Notes: generated by a model not told the origin, from the sequence alone. A stretch of 64,000 nt of DNA from Negadavirga shengliensis (GCF_042652345.1 NZ_JBHSJJ010000001.1:558001-622000), one strand, 5' to 3'. Positions 53,542 through 63,595 are shown, counted from the stretch's first letter. A program made the numbers and translations.

Positions 53542-54048
53542 TCAGCCGGTACTCAGAAGTTTCAGCTCCCCTTTCCGCTTGATGATATGAAGATCAAAAT
53601 ACTCATTGATAAAAGATTTACACCGGTTTTCTGCAAACTCCGCCCGGGAAGGGCTGTCATACAATAAAGTCATTCTCAGCAGGGATTTCACATAAGATTC
53701 ATGATGCCCCAAAGCTTTCAGCCAACTTCTAAGCTGTTTCCGCCAATCTTCCTGGTATTTTTCAAAATGGCTGCGGCCATCGAACAGCAACTCCAGCTGA
53801 TTGGACCCGAATCTATACCGATAAATCCCCGAAAGCTGTCGGTAAACAATGGAAATGCCGTCAAGCGGAAAATTGGTGTTGGTGAGAATCTGCAGGTAGG
53901 TGTCGTCCTTTAATCCCAGAGGGTTATACATTTGCGTATAGGATTGTTTAAGCTCCGTCACCATCATGACCAACATTTGCTTTTCCATGGTATGTTGGGC
54001 TTGCCGCAGGATATAATTTTTATCTAGAGGAAATAATTTCTGAACCAT
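53542..54048 (-). CDS. Conserved hypothetical protein
   Basis: 168 residues, soluble and mostly helical, with many basic residues and no signal or known motif. Features are TELKQSYTQMYNPLGLKDD and IYRYRFGSNQLELL. It converges with the DUF4286 gene and is divergent from deoC. I do not recognise the family; codon use looks like its neighbours and the frame is clean, so it is probably real. Confidence 0.6.
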   Translation of the reverse strand: MVQKLFPLDKNYILRQAQHTMEKQMLVMMVTELKQSYTQMYNPLGLKDDTYLQILTNTNFPLDGISIVYRQLSGIYRYRFGSNQLELLFDGRSHFEKYQEDWRKQLRSWLKALGHHESYVKSLLRMTLLYDSPSRAEFAENRCKSFINEYFDLHIIKRKGELKLLSTG

Positions 54049-54231
54049 GGTATCTGCTTATGGCTGCAATTTAACTAAAACACCGTGAAAGGAAAAATGA
54101 TATATTCTATATTTGCTGTATAACATGATGAAAAAACCCGACATATTTCCATTTTGTAGGTAAAAATTTGTGATTGGTACATTGATTGAGCGAAACCGGC
54201 TTTTAAAAAACCATTTCAGAAGTCAAAAGAC

Positions 54232-54894
54232 ATGAAAAACCTTCATCTATACCTGGAACACACTTTGTTAAAAGCAGACGTCTCACAGGCACAAATTGAG
54301 GAGCTTATCCAGCAGGCAAAAATTTATCAGTTCCGCGGGTTGTGCGTGCCCCCTTTTTGGGTAAAGAAAGTAAAGCGGGACTTAAAAGAAAGCGATACCC
54401 AGGTGGTGACGGTAATCGGTTTTCCTTTCGGCAACAACCTCACCGAAAGCAAGCTTGCCGAATGTCAGCATGTCATTCAAAACGGAGCGGATGAACTGGA
54501 CGTGGTGTGGTCCTTGACGGCTTTCAAATCGGGAATGAACTGGCCAAAAATAGAATTGGCCAAACTTGCCGGTTATTGCCATGACCATGAAAAGATCATG
54601 AAGGTGATTCTTGAAACGGCTTATCTGAGCAACGATGAGATCCTCACCGCCTGTGAAATCTGCCGCGATGCGGGGGCGGATTTTGTTAAGACCTCTACGG
54701 GTTATGCCTCTGAGGGGGCCAAAGCAGATACCGTCCGCCTGATGAGATCCGTTTTGCCAAGCCAGGTAGGCATAAAGGCGAGCGGCGGCATCAAAACCCT
54801 GGAACAGGCACTCGAAATGATTCATGCAGGGGCGGACAGGATAGGTACCAGTTCCGGGCATTTGATCATGGAAGCATTAAAAAATCAACGCTGA
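54232..54894 (+). CDS. deoC: Deoxyribose-phosphate aldolase
   Basis: 220 residues, normal length. The TIM barrel shows CVPPFWVKKVKRDLK, VTVIGFPFGNN, NGADELDVVWSL, and the Schiff-base lysine K153 in FVKTSTGYAS; a second active-site Lys is in VGIKASGGIK. It splits deoxyribose-5-phosphate into glyceraldehyde-3-phosphate and acetaldehyde in nucleoside salvage. It ends 2 bp from the convergent Na/Pi carrier gene. Confidence 0.96.
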   Translation: MKNLHLYLEHTLLKADVSQAQIEELIQQAKIYQFRGLCVPPFWVKKVKRDLKESDTQVVTVIGFPFGNNLTESKLAECQHVIQNGADELDVVWSLTAFKSGMNWPKIELAKLAGYCHDHEKIMKVILETAYLSNDEILTACEICRDAGADFVKTSTGYASEGAKADTVRLMRSVLPSQVGIKASGGIKTLEQALEMIHAGADRIGTSSGHLIMEALKNQR

Positions 54895-54896
54895 TC

Positions 54897-56081
54897 CTAC
54901 TTCTTTTTTTCTTCCACCACTACTTCTTTCGAAGCCGAATAGGGCGGATGATCGGTGTGTTTTGGATGGTCAGACTTGTTGAAATAGATAAGAAAAAAAG
55001 GGATAACAAAAAATGTCAGGAGGATATAGGCAAATCCTACAAAACGTGTCTTCACCGTCTGTTTGCCAAACATGCTGGCTAATTTGACGGGAATCCGGCG
55101 GACAGAGGGGAATGGCAGAAATATCAGGGCGCCTATGGTATTGAACAGCAGATGGACAACGGCCACGCTGATGGCCGCTTCTGTCTTGTAGAGCGCGGCA
55201 ATGGCCGCTGTAATGGTGGTTCCGATGTTGGCGCCCATGATAAACGGAAAAACCCTCTTCAGCGCAATTCTACCTGTAGCCACCGCGGTCACCATTAATG
55301 ACGTGGTAATGGTACTGGACTGCACCGCAGCCGTAAAGAACAAGCCATACGTAAAAGAACGCAAGGGCACCTTAAATATATGTTTGCTTACCTTTTTGAA
55401 GTTCGGGGTAATAAGCGTTTTATAGGCCAAAGACGACAGGATCTTGATGGACGCAATAAGCATCAATATGCCCGCGGCCAGCGCCAAAAAAACCTGGTGC
55501 AGCAGAGCTGAAAGATATATGCTTAAGGGCCTTAGAAAGAAGCCGTGGTAGGTATAGTCCCTGTCAAACCGGCTTTGATCCATAAAAAATGTATGGGTAA
55601 GGAACTGGGCCGTATGGCTGAGGACATCAAAATACACTTCAAGTGGCAACAAAATAACCACGGTGATGATATTAAAAAAATCATGCAGCACACCTGCCGA
55701 CAAGGCTTTCCTGAACTCTTTTGTCTTCATAATATAACCGAAAGCCACCAGGGTACTGGTAAGGGTAGTGCCAATATTCGCGCCCATTATCAGGGGAACC
55801 GCTTGGGAAAGACTGATTTGGCCTGATGCCACCACCGCCACCACCATGGCAGAAACCGTGGAGCTGGACTGGATAAGGGCGGTCATGAGCAAACCAATAA
55901 ACAGCCCCACGAAGGGGTTATAGGTAGCCATGAAAATATTATTGGCCACTTCATTATTAAGCCTTGCCAGAGAGTACGTCAAAAAATCGATAGCAAACAT
56001 GAACAACAGCAATCCGAATATGACGGAAAACACCAAAAGGATATTTTGCCTGTATGTGGTAGCCGGGCTGTTAATCGTCAT
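54897..56081 (-). CDS. Na/Pi cotransporter family protein (NptA/PhoU-less type)
   Basis: 394 residues from the ATG at 56081; the longer frame adds a poorly conserved 16-residue N-terminus. Two inverted repeats each carry the family QSSSTVS/QSSTITT signature, with GANIGTTLTSTLVAF and GANIGTTITAAI. The family imports or exports inorganic phosphate with Na+. It is divergent from a PiT-like permease, so two phosphate-type carriers stand back to back. Confidence 0.92.
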   Translation of the reverse strand: MTINSPATTYRQNILLVFSVIFGLLLFMFAIDFLTYSLARLNNEVANNIFMATYNPFVGLFIGLLMTALIQSSSTVSAMVVAVVASGQISLSQAVPLIMGANIGTTLTSTLVAFGYIMKTKEFRKALSAGVLHDFFNIITVVILLPLEVYFDVLSHTAQFLTHTFFMDQSRFDRDYTYHGFFLRPLSIYLSALLHQVFLALAAGILMLIASIKILSSLAYKTLITPNFKKVSKHIFKVPLRSFTYGLFFTAAVQSSTITTSLMVTAVATGRIALKRVFPFIMGANIGTTITAAIAALYKTEAAISVAVVHLLFNTIGALIFLPFPSVRRIPVKLASMFGKQTVKTRFVGFAYILLTFFVIPFFLIYFNKSDHPKHTDHPPYSASKEVVVEEKKK

Positions 56082-56344
56082 CCAAAGCGCTTTAGGATAG
56101 GATATGAAATTGATGCAAAGTACGTACAAGCACCAGACAATTGCACATAAATGATATGAAACTTATGTTAAAATTAATAAATATGACGGACTTCACCCAT
56201 ATAACCTGCCTGGATAAGAACTGTCCGGATCATATTATTTTTGCAGGATGTTTTACTGTCAACGATAGTTCCCTTATTTTTATAAAAAAACCGGGTTTGC
56301 CTTCACTTAACAATTTGTTAATATGCATCTCTAAGAATCTTATT

Positions 56345-56352
56345 TAACTTTG
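56345..56352 (+). promoter_or_regulatory. -7 box of PiT-like gene
   Basis: TAACTTTG is a perfect TAnnTTTG match, 28 bp before the ATG. A TTTG lies 27 bp upstream, longer than the usual 19-21, so only the -7 element is confident. Confidence 0.5.
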
Positions 56353-56380
56353 TCGCTGAATTTTACCGCCAAAACCAGAT

Positions 56381-57511
56381 ATGGCCAAACTCAAAGATCA
56401 AAATATTAATCAGGACGCTTTATCCAAGGCAGCTTATTCACTTTTTGATTTTACAAAGAAACAAAAATCCTTTCTTTTGATTATTTGCATTTTGGTTTCC
56501 TTCGCCGGAATCATTACGCCTTACACCTATGCAGCCATGTGGTTTGGGTTCGCGCTGGCGGCGTATTCCGCCATCGCAAATGACAGCATACAAACCATCG
56601 GTACATTTATTGCCTCCAATCAAAAACAGAAATGGTATTTTTTATGGTTGTTTATGGGATTGATTTTCGTGGCAACCGTCACCTACAGTTGGATTACTTA
56701 TGGCGGAGATGTCAGTTATCAGCGTCTGCGTGTAGATGGCCTGGACCAGGCACCCCAAAACTTTGTATTCCTTCAATTGGCAGCACCTATTGTATTGCTG
56801 GTGATGACCCGTTTGAGAATGCCGGTCTCCACGACATTTTTGCTGCTGAATGTTTTCACCTACAAAGCCGGCACCATCATAGGCGTGATGCAAAAAAGCT
56901 TCGTCGGATATATTCTTGCCTTTATCATTGCGGTGCTGGTTTGGTTTTCACTGGAAAAATTCGTCAAAAACTACCTCAAGGGAAAACCAAGGCCCTACTG
57001 GTATTTTCTTCAATGGATTACCTCAGGATCCTTGTGGGCAGTTTGGATCATGCAGGACGCTGCCAACATCGCGGTGTTCCTCCCCAGGGAACTGGGGTTG
57101 TATGAATTTTTGGCCTACACCGGCTTTGTGTTTCTGGGCCTCGGGTTTCTGTTCTACCTGAAGGGTGATAAAATCCAGGGAATCGTCAATGAAAAAACCC
57201 GTGTAACGGATGTGCGGGCGGCTACCATTGTGGATTTGGTATATGCGGTCATCTTATTTTACTTCAAATCCTACAGCAATATGCCCATGAGTACTACCTG
57301 GGTATTCATCGGTTTGCTGGGTGGCAGGGAGCTCTCCATTGCCCTTGCCAAGTCCAAAAAGCTTAAAAAACGGAAAGCCCGCCTGGTTCGCGCCTACCGG
57401 CTGGCAAAAAATGACTTTGTCAAAGCGGGCATCGGGTTGATCATCTCCCTTATTTTGGCCCTGATCATCAACGAAGGGGTGAGAGAAGAGATTTTGGGAT
57501 TGATTTTTTAA
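56381..57511 (+). CDS. PiT-like (inorganic phosphate permease-related) membrane protein
   Basis: 376 residues with about ten helices. PiT-like signatures are in both halves: AIANDSIQTIGTFIAS near 65, and RMPVSTTFLLLN and NMPMSTTWVFIGLLGGRE. The paired ANDS and P-(V/M)-STT motifs are the hallmarks of the PF01384 family, though the whole is divergent. It is divergent from the Na/Pi carrier and overlaps tadA's upstream region by 5 bp spacing. Phosphate transport is likely; sulfate or another anion is possible. Confidence 0.72.
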   Translation: MAKLKDQNINQDALSKAAYSLFDFTKKQKSFLLIICILVSFAGIITPYTYAAMWFGFALAAYSAIANDSIQTIGTFIASNQKQKWYFLWLFMGLIFVATVTYSWITYGGDVSYQRLRVDGLDQAPQNFVFLQLAAPIVLLVMTRLRMPVSTTFLLLNVFTYKAGTIIGVMQKSFVGYILAFIIAVLVWFSLEKFVKNYLKGKPRPYWYFLQWITSGSLWAVWIMQDAANIAVFLPRELGLYEFLAYTGFVFLGLGFLFYLKGDKIQGIVNEKTRVTDVRAATIVDLVYAVILFYFKSYSNMPMSTTWVFIGLLGGRELSIALAKSKKLKKRKARLVRAYRLAKNDFVKAGIGLIISLILALIINEGVREEILGLIF

Positions 57512-57516
57512 TCGTG

Positions 57517-57960
57517 ATGGAATTATATACCGATGCACATTGGATGGGGGAAGCTCTAAAACAAGCGAAAATAGCTTTCGAAGAAGGGGAAATACCCGTA
57601 GGGGCGGTAATGGTCTGTCGCAACCGCATCATCGCAAAGGCATATAACCAGACCGAAAAGCTCACTGACGTGACAGCGCATGCGGAAATCCTCGCGTTGA
57701 CTGCCGCATCCAATGCCTTGGGGGCAAAATACCTGCCCGAATGCAAATTATATGTCACCCTGGAACCCTGTGTGATGTGTGCAGGCGCCTGTTTCTGGGC
57801 TCAGTTAGGAGAGTTACACTTCGCGGCGTCAGACCCCCAAAGAGGCTACAATACCATATCCCAACCACTTTTGCATCCGAAAACCAAAGTTTTCCAAGGA
57901 CTGATGGAAACAGATGCCACGCGATTATTGAATGATTTTTTTAAAAATCTGAGAAATTAG
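57517..57960 (+). CDS. tadA: tRNA-specific adenosine deaminase / nucleoside deaminase
   Basis: 147 residues. The zinc deaminase motif is intact: TAHAEILAL with the catalytic Glu, and EPCVMCAGACFW for Zn binding. GEIPVGAVMV near 28 is typical of TadA. It converts A34 to inosine in tRNA-Arg. The GTG at 57514 is possible but ATG 57517 is preferred. It follows the PiT-like gene by 5 bp. Confidence 0.92.
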   Translation: MELYTDAHWMGEALKQAKIAFEEGEIPVGAVMVCRNRIIAKAYNQTEKLTDVTAHAEILALTAASNALGAKYLPECKLYVTLEPCVMCAGACFWAQLGELHFAASDPQRGYNTISQPLLHPKTKVFQGLMETDATRLLNDFFKNLRN

Positions 57961-58074
57961 AGATTCCTGAAATTTTTAGAACCATTTTTGTGGATGTTTG
58001 GTTTGTAAAATAGGTTTTTTAACGGACCTATTACCATCAACTTAATTTTATGTTTAACTCAAAATCACGAGAAA

Positions 58075-58683
58075 ATGGCTTTTGAACTTCCCAAATTACC
58101 CTACGACACCAATGCTTTGGAACCACACATCGATGCCAAGACCATGGAAATACACCATGGCAAGCACCATAACGCCTATGTAACCAATCTCAACAAAGCC
58201 ATAGAAGGCTCGGATTTGGAAAGCAAAAGCATCGAGGAAATCATGAAAAATGTTTCTTCTGCCTCTGCAGCAGTAAGAAACAATGGTGGCGGACACTATA
58301 ACCATTCGCTTTTCTGGACTGTCCTTTCTTCTAATGGTGGAGGAGAACCCTCAGGTGAACTGGCGGACGCCATCAAGAGTAAGTTCGGTTCTTTCGATAA
58401 ATTCAAGGAAGAATTCAACAATGCCGCCGCCACCAGATTCGGTTCAGGTTGGGCGTGGCTTTCAGTGAACAACGGAGGTGAATTGCAGGTAAGTTCTACG
58501 CCCAATCAGGATAATCCATTGATGGATGTGGCCGAAACCAAAGGCACACCTATTCTTGGCCTGGACGTATGGGAGCATGCCTATTATCTCAACTACCAAA
58601 ACAGAAGACCGGATTACATTGCCGCGTTTTGGAATGTAGTAAACTGGGATGAGGTAAGTAAAAGATACGCTGCTGCCAAATAA
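58075..58683 (+). CDS. sodA: Superoxide dismutase, Mn/Fe type
   Basis: 202 residues, full length. The metal ligands are H27 (IHHGKHHNAYV), the His of HYNHSLFW, and the Asp and His of DVWEHAYYLNYQ. It converts superoxide to peroxide and oxygen in the cytoplasm. Metal preference (Mn, Fe or cambialistic) cannot be settled by eye. A strong terminator follows at 58714-58740, so it is a monocistronic gene. Confidence 0.96.
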   Translation: MAFELPKLPYDTNALEPHIDAKTMEIHHGKHHNAYVTNLNKAIEGSDLESKSIEEIMKNVSSASAAVRNNGGGHYNHSLFWTVLSSNGGGEPSGELADAIKSKFGSFDKFKEEFNNAAATRFGSGWAWLSVNNGGELQVSSTPNQDNPLMDVAETKGTPILGLDVWEHAYYLNYQNRRPDYIAAFWNVVNWDEVSKRYAAAK

Positions 58684-58713
58684 AACCGGGCTCTATGACA
58701 TTTGAACTCCATC

Positions 58714-58740
58714 AAAACCCTCGGTATCGAGGGTTTTTTT
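58714..58740 (+). terminator. Terminator after sodA
   Basis: Perfect 10-bp stem AAAACCCTCG/CGAGGGTTTT (58714-58723, 58728-58737) with loop GTAT and a run of seven T. Confidence 0.92.
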
Positions 58741-58889
58741 GTACCTTTACCGAACAGTTAAATTGTCCGTTTTTGATACAGTCGAAAAATCTCTTTTTGT
58801 CATAAGCTGCTGATAATCAGCGTTTTAAAAATTAATTTCCGGTTTGGCATCTTTTTTCAAATAGTTGTGAACACACATCTATTGAAACC

Positions 58890-61325
58890 ATGAAAATTTC
58901 TACTCAAATTTTTGCCACTGCTTTCTTTTTTCTTCTAGGCCTCAGCCACCTGGCGGCACAAAGCCCATCCAGCACGCTCTCCGGAAAAGTCAGTGATGTA
59001 AAGGGAAAGGCAATACCTTATGCCAATATAGCTTTGCTGGAAGAAGGAACCGAAGAATTGATTGCCGGCGCCGTAACTGACGAAGAAGGTCACTTTTTGC
59101 TTCAAACCGCCGCAGGGGGCAAGGCGACGCTTGCTGTTTCTTCCATAGGTTTTGTAACCCAAAAAAGCGATGTTTTCACATTAGAGGCGGGATTAAAAAA
59201 AGATTTCGGAAACCTCTCCCTTCAAGAGGAAGTGGCTTCCCTCAATGAAGTCACCGTCAATGCAGCCAGACCAAATATCGTCATTGAGGCTGACAAGACC
59301 ATTGTCACCGTAGAAGGAACGGTTATGGCCGAAGGCAATACGGCTTTGGACGTGCTGGGAAGATCACCAGGTGTATACGTTGATGCCGATGGCAACATCA
59401 ATCTGAATGGCCGATCCGGGGTGGTTGTTTTGTTGGACGACAGACAGACCTATATGAGTGCTGCGGACCTGGCCAATTTCCTCCGGGCCATGCCCGCTGA
59501 CAACATCAAAAGCATCGAGGTCATCAACAACCCTTCTGCAAGGTATGATGCGGAGGGTGCTGCGGGGGTGATCAACATCAAACTCAAGAAAAACAACTTT
59601 AACGGCACCAATGGGAATATCAACGTGGGTAGCCGGTATAATGGGCTGAATGCACCTTTTGCCGGTGCTACAGTGAATATGAAAAGAGGGAAATGGACCA
59701 CCAATGCCAGCCTGAATTATAACGAATGGGCGCAATTTAACGATTTGGAGATCCTTCGGCGTTTTCAACTGGAGAATGGCCTGTCCGAATTTGACCAGGA
59801 AGCCAGATTAAAATTGGTAAGAAAGAACCTCTTTTTTTCAGGAGGTGCTGATTACCAAATCAATGAGCAGCATAGTTTGGGCATCAACCTGCAGGCCTCT
59901 TCCCAAAACGGAAAAGAAGACGGAAAATCCCTTACCAACATTTCCAACCCGGAGAACAATGATGTCAATTACCTCAATGCCATCAATGACAGTAAATCAG
60001 ACAATAGTCGGCTTTTTGGAAATTTCCACTATATCGGAAAGCTCGATACTTTGGGAACAAAAATCACTGCCGATGTTGATTTCACTAAAATGGACGCCAG
60101 CAGTCTGAGTATGTTGAACAACAGCTACTGGTTGAATGATGCTACGGATTTGGCCTCGATGGACAGGATCAGGACAGGCAATGAAATGGCCTATACCATC
60201 TTTACTGCCAAAACGGATTTTACCAAACCGCTGGGAAAAGGAAAAGAGCTGGAAACCGGTATCAAAGGAAGTTGGGTCCGCTCTGACAATGATCTTGATA
60301 TTTCCCGGAGCGTGGAGGAAGGCCCTTTTGAGCCCAATCAAAACAGCAACCATTTTATCTACCACGAGAATGTTTTGGCCGCCTATGCTTCTTACAAGTC
60401 TTCGATTGGGGAAAAGATGAATTTTCAGGCCGGATTAAGAGGAGAGTATTCGGATATCACCGGTAACTCCATCACCTCCAACCAAATCAACAAGCAGGAA
60501 TATTTTAATCTGTTCCCCAGCATGTACTTACAGCATAAACTGAACAAAAACTATCAGATCGTCTATAATGTCAACAGAAGAATCACCAGACCCAACTACA
60601 GATTGTTGAACCCCTTCGTGTTTTACATTGACCCGCTGACCATGGAAAAGGGAAATCCCCAGCTGAGACCGCAGTATGCCAACAACTTTGAAATGAACCA
60701 TATCATAAAGGATTCATACCAGTTTACGCTGACCTATTCACAGACGGAAAATGCTTTTGGGCAGATCATGATCCAGGATGATGAAACCAGAATCACCACC
60801 ATACAGATTCAGAATTTGGATAAAATACAGCACATGGGGGTGAGAATGATGTTGCCAGTGGAACTGGCTGACTGGTATGCCACCACAAACATGCTGCAGT
60901 TCAATGCAAAACGGTTTCAGTCACAACTGGAGAGTGGATTGTTGGATGTGAGCCAGTTCTCCTTTATGGCCCGGACCCAGCACAACATCACACTTCCCAA
61001 AGGTTTCAAAATAGAAATGGTGGGCATGTACCTAAGCCCTTTCAGAGAAGGACAGATCAAAATAAGTGGTTTGGCCTGGATGGATGCAGGCGTTACGAAA
61101 TCCTTTAACGACGACAAATTTAGTCTTACCGTCAACGGTAATGACTTATTCAGAACCCAGCGGTTTAATGTGTTTATCAATTTTGACCAGATCAATACCG
61201 ATGTACGTCAGTACAACAACACACAAGCGTTACGGGTGACCTTGAGATGGAAATTCGCTCAGGGGGAAAACTTCAGGGTATCGCAGAGAAGCGGTAGTAC
61301 TGAAGAGCAAAACAGGCTTGACTAA
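58890..61325 (+). CDS. TonB-dependent receptor-like outer membrane beta-barrel protein (OMP_b-brl_3 type)
   Basis: 811 residues. A Sec signal (FLLGLSHLAAQ) precedes a carboxypeptidase-regulatory-like domain (LSGKVSDVKGKAIPYANIAL), a TonB-plug-like domain (GNTALDVLGRSPGVYVDADG, IEVINNPSARYDAEGAAGVINI) and a C-terminal barrel of the outer-membrane-beta-barrel-3 type. This family is distinct from SusC and lacks a SusD partner here. The ligand is unknown; peptide, siderophore or nutrient uptake are options. A terminator follows. Confidence 0.92.
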   Translation: MKISTQIFATAFFFLLGLSHLAAQSPSSTLSGKVSDVKGKAIPYANIALLEEGTEELIAGAVTDEEGHFLLQTAAGGKATLAVSSIGFVTQKSDVFTLEAGLKKDFGNLSLQEEVASLNEVTVNAARPNIVIEADKTIVTVEGTVMAEGNTALDVLGRSPGVYVDADGNINLNGRSGVVVLLDDRQTYMSAADLANFLRAMPADNIKSIEVINNPSARYDAEGAAGVINIKLKKNNFNGTNGNINVGSRYNGLNAPFAGATVNMKRGKWTTNASLNYNEWAQFNDLEILRRFQLENGLSEFDQEARLKLVRKNLFFSGGADYQINEQHSLGINLQASSQNGKEDGKSLTNISNPENNDVNYLNAINDSKSDNSRLFGNFHYIGKLDTLGTKITADVDFTKMDASSLSMLNNSYWLNDATDLASMDRIRTGNEMAYTIFTAKTDFTKPLGKGKELETGIKGSWVRSDNDLDISRSVEEGPFEPNQNSNHFIYHENVLAAYASYKSSIGEKMNFQAGLRGEYSDITGNSITSNQINKQEYFNLFPSMYLQHKLNKNYQIVYNVNRRITRPNYRLLNPFVFYIDPLTMEKGNPQLRPQYANNFEMNHIIKDSYQFTLTYSQTENAFGQIMIQDDETRITTIQIQNLDKIQHMGVRMMLPVELADWYATTNMLQFNAKRFQSQLESGLLDVSQFSFMARTQHNITLPKGFKIEMVGMYLSPFREGQIKISGLAWMDAGVTKSFNDDKFSLTVNGNDLFRTQRFNVFINFDQINTDVRQYNNTQALRVTLRWKFAQGENFRVSQRSGSTEEQNRLD

Positions 61326-61352
61326 GCAAAAATAAGGTTTTTTAACAATGAT

Positions 61353-61385
61353 AAAAGCAGCATCCTGTGGATGCTGTTTTTATTT
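61353..61385 (+). terminator. Terminator after beta-barrel receptor gene
   Basis: Stem CAGCATCC/GGATGCTG (61358-61365, 61369-61376) with loop TGT, flanked by AAAA and a T-rich run. Confidence 0.9.
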
Positions 61386-61447
61386 TATCCCCGCTTAAAC
61401 CCAGTCTGGCTGCTGATTTCTACCTTGCGAAGTCCAGCGAAATGTTT

Positions 61448-61912
61448 TTATAAAAAATGGTATAAAAATATCAGGTTGGCTGACAGCGCCGGTTTTTTTT
61501 GATCTTTGATTTCGATTTTTACTTTCATTTCTGTTTTGATGGTCCCTCGGAGGTCGCTGATGCCTGCAAGTGTAGCTCTCATGCGGATTTCGTCATCTAC
61601 TTTAACCGGATTGGCAAACCGAAGACCGTCAATACCATAATTGACCATCATTTTAAGATTATTGACCCTTACAATCTGGTCCCAAAGATAGGGTACAAGA
61701 GAAAGGGTGAGGTATCCATGGGCGATGGTCGAACCAAAAGCTCCTTCATTTTTGGCACGCTCGGGGTCAGTATGAATCCATTGGTGGTCCAAAGTGGCGT
61801 CCGCAAAAAGATTGATCTGGTCCTGGGTAACCTTATGGAACTCCGAAACCCCCAATTCCTTCCCTGTGTACTCCTTGAACTCTTCGAAACTATTGATAAT
61901 CAATCGACTCAT
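61448..61912 (-). CDS. MaoC-family (R)-enoyl-CoA hydratase-like protein
   Basis: 154 residues from the ATG at 61912; a longer frame adds a 22-residue hydrophobic N-terminus of doubtful reality. The hot-dog fold shows the hydratase motif in FADATLDHQWIHTDPERA (Asp and His catalytic dyad) and the following GSTIAHGYLTLSLVPYL. It probably hydrates enoyl-CoA or acts as an acyl dehydratase. It stands alone and converges with the receptor gene. Confidence 0.9.
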   Translation of the reverse strand: MSRLIINSFEEFKEYTGKELGVSEFHKVTQDQINLFADATLDHQWIHTDPERAKNEGAFGSTIAHGYLTLSLVPYLWDQIVRVNNLKMMVNYGIDGLRFANPVKVDDEIRMRATLAGISDLRGTIKTEMKVKIEIKDQKKPALSANLIFLYHFL

Positions 61913-62087
61913 ATATACGCATTTGGTTAAAAAATTGAAATTATTGAAAATGTACGGTAAATAAAATAAAAATATCACCTATTCCCCTTCAGAGGGAGCT
62001 GAATCCCCCGTGTCAGAAAAGTCCCTGCCGGAAAAAACCGGTTCTCGGTAAACCCGCGAAACCGAACGAAAATAAAAATAAGAGCCG

Positions 62088-62630
62088 TTATCCGTATATT
62101 TTTGTCCGCCGTTTGGCACGGTAATAGAGATACCCCAAAGCCACTGTACTCAAAAAGAAAATCAAACTGATCCATTCATAGGTCCTCTGGGCAGCCTGTT
62201 TTTCGCGGATGTCTTCATCTTTGTTTTGAATCGCTCTTTTGAGCTTGACAATATCTGCCTCCGCTTTCTGCGCAATGTACTTATAATCTTCCTTCTCGTG
62301 GCTGATTTCAGTGGTTTCTATGTTTTTGAGCAGTTCCAATTCCTGTATGATCTGATTATCCTTTTGAATAATTCTACCCATCCACTCATTGGTAGCCGTC
62401 ATATCCTTTTTTGTTCTGTTACCAAAAATGCCGGATTTCTGGCTTTCCGATTCCTGCCACTGACGGTGAAGCAGCTCCCTTTCCTGCACCAGTTTGTGGA
62501 GTTTCTCCTGAGCTTCCACTGCATTTGAGATAAAGGATAAAAATACCAATAAGCCCATCGCCCCTATAAAACGGGCCTTGAGCACACCGCAGGACCGATT
62601 CGCAAGCAGCGATTTATTGTACTTCTCCAT
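62088..62630 (-). CDS. Hypothetical protein, signal peptide, coiled coil and C-terminal membrane helix
   Basis: 180 residues. ATG 62630 is preferred over 62657. The N-terminus has a hydrophobic segment (FIGAMGLLVFLSFISNAVEA) read as a signal peptide. A long charged coiled coil (about 40-145) follows, with a final membrane helix (WISLIFFLSTVALGYLYY) and basic tail. I do not recognise the family; the shape suggests an envelope scaffold. It lies downstream of xerD on the same strand, 65 bp away. Confidence 0.7.
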   Translation of the reverse strand: MEKYNKSLLANRSCGVLKARFIGAMGLLVFLSFISNAVEAQEKLHKLVQERELLHRQWQESESQKSGIFGNRTKKDMTATNEWMGRIIQKDNQIIQELELLKNIETTEISHEKEDYKYIAQKAEADIVKLKRAIQNKDEDIREKQAAQRTYEWISLIFFLSTVALGYLYYRAKRRTKIYG

Positions 62631-62695
62631 GATGACATTCCGTATACGGATTTCCATTACTCAAATAACATGCCTATTCTTCCAAAACTCCGTTC

Positions 62696-63595
62696 TTATT
62701 TTCTGGGGTGAAAAGTATTCAGGACCTGGCGGAGGTATTCGCGGTCCAAATGGGTGTAAATTTCCGTGGTAGTAATGCTTTCATGGCCCAACATTTCCTG
62801 AACCGCCCGTAGGTCCGCCCCCCCTTCAATCAGATGCGTAGCAAAACTGTGACGGAAAGTGTGGGGACTCACTTTTTTCCGGATCCCTGCTTGCCCGGCC
62901 AGTTTCTTGATGACCAAAAAGACCATCACGCGCGTCAGCTTTTTGCCGCGACGGTTGAGAAACACATATTCCTCATGGCCCCTGGCAATGGTTTGTTGCC
63001 TTCTCACATCATCCAGGTAGATGTTCAGGTATTTTTTGGCATCACTGCCTATAGGCACCAATCTTTCTTTATTGCCCTTACCCAAAATCCGTAGAAATCC
63101 AATGTCCGCATAGATGTGGCCGATTTTGAGATTGACCAGCTCAGATACCCTTAGACCGCTGCTGTAAAGGATCTCCAGCATGGCCCTGTTTCTATGGCCT
63201 TCAGGACTGCCCAGCTCTATGGTTTCAAGCATCTTTTCTATTTCCAGGTAATTCAGCGTGTCGGGAAGTTTACGGGTAAGCTTGGGAGCTTCCAAGAGCA
63301 TGGCTGGATTTTCCTCCATTTTATCCTCATATATCAGGAATTTGTAAAAGGCCTTGATGCCGGAAATAATCCGGGCCTGGGTGAACTCAGAAATTTCCAA
63401 GCTGGCCAAATCATTCACAAAATACCGCAGATGCTGGAGTTTGACATCAAGGGGGGAAAGCTCCGCATCTCTTTTCTCCAAGTAAGCCGCCAGTTTTTCC
63501 ACGTCCTGGATATAAGCCAGTATGGAATTGGGACTGAGCGAACGTTCAATCTTCAGGTAATACTCAAAGGCTTTGATCTCTTTCCTCCAGGACAT
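62696..63595 (-). CDS. xerD: Site-specific tyrosine recombinase XerD
   Basis: 299 residues from ATG 63595 (MSWRKEIKAFEYYLK). A SAM-like core-binding domain is followed by the catalytic domain with Arg in SSGLRVSELVNL, Lys in GKGNKERLVPIG, HTFRHSFATHL, LGHESITTTEIYTH (His and nucleophile Tyr). It resolves chromosome dimers at dif with XerC. The earlier start at 63664 adds a 23-residue extension not typical of XerD. Confidence 0.95.
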   Translation of the reverse strand: MSWRKEIKAFEYYLKIERSLSPNSILAYIQDVEKLAAYLEKRDAELSPLDVKLQHLRYFVNDLASLEISEFTQARIISGIKAFYKFLIYEDKMEENPAMLLEAPKLTRKLPDTLNYLEIEKMLETIELGSPEGHRNRAMLEILYSSGLRVSELVNLKIGHIYADIGFLRILGKGNKERLVPIGSDAKKYLNIYLDDVRRQQTIARGHEEYVFLNRRGKKLTRVMVFLVIKKLAGQAGIRKKVSPHTFRHSFATHLIEGGADLRAVQEMLGHESITTTEIYTHLDREYLRQVLNTFHPRK

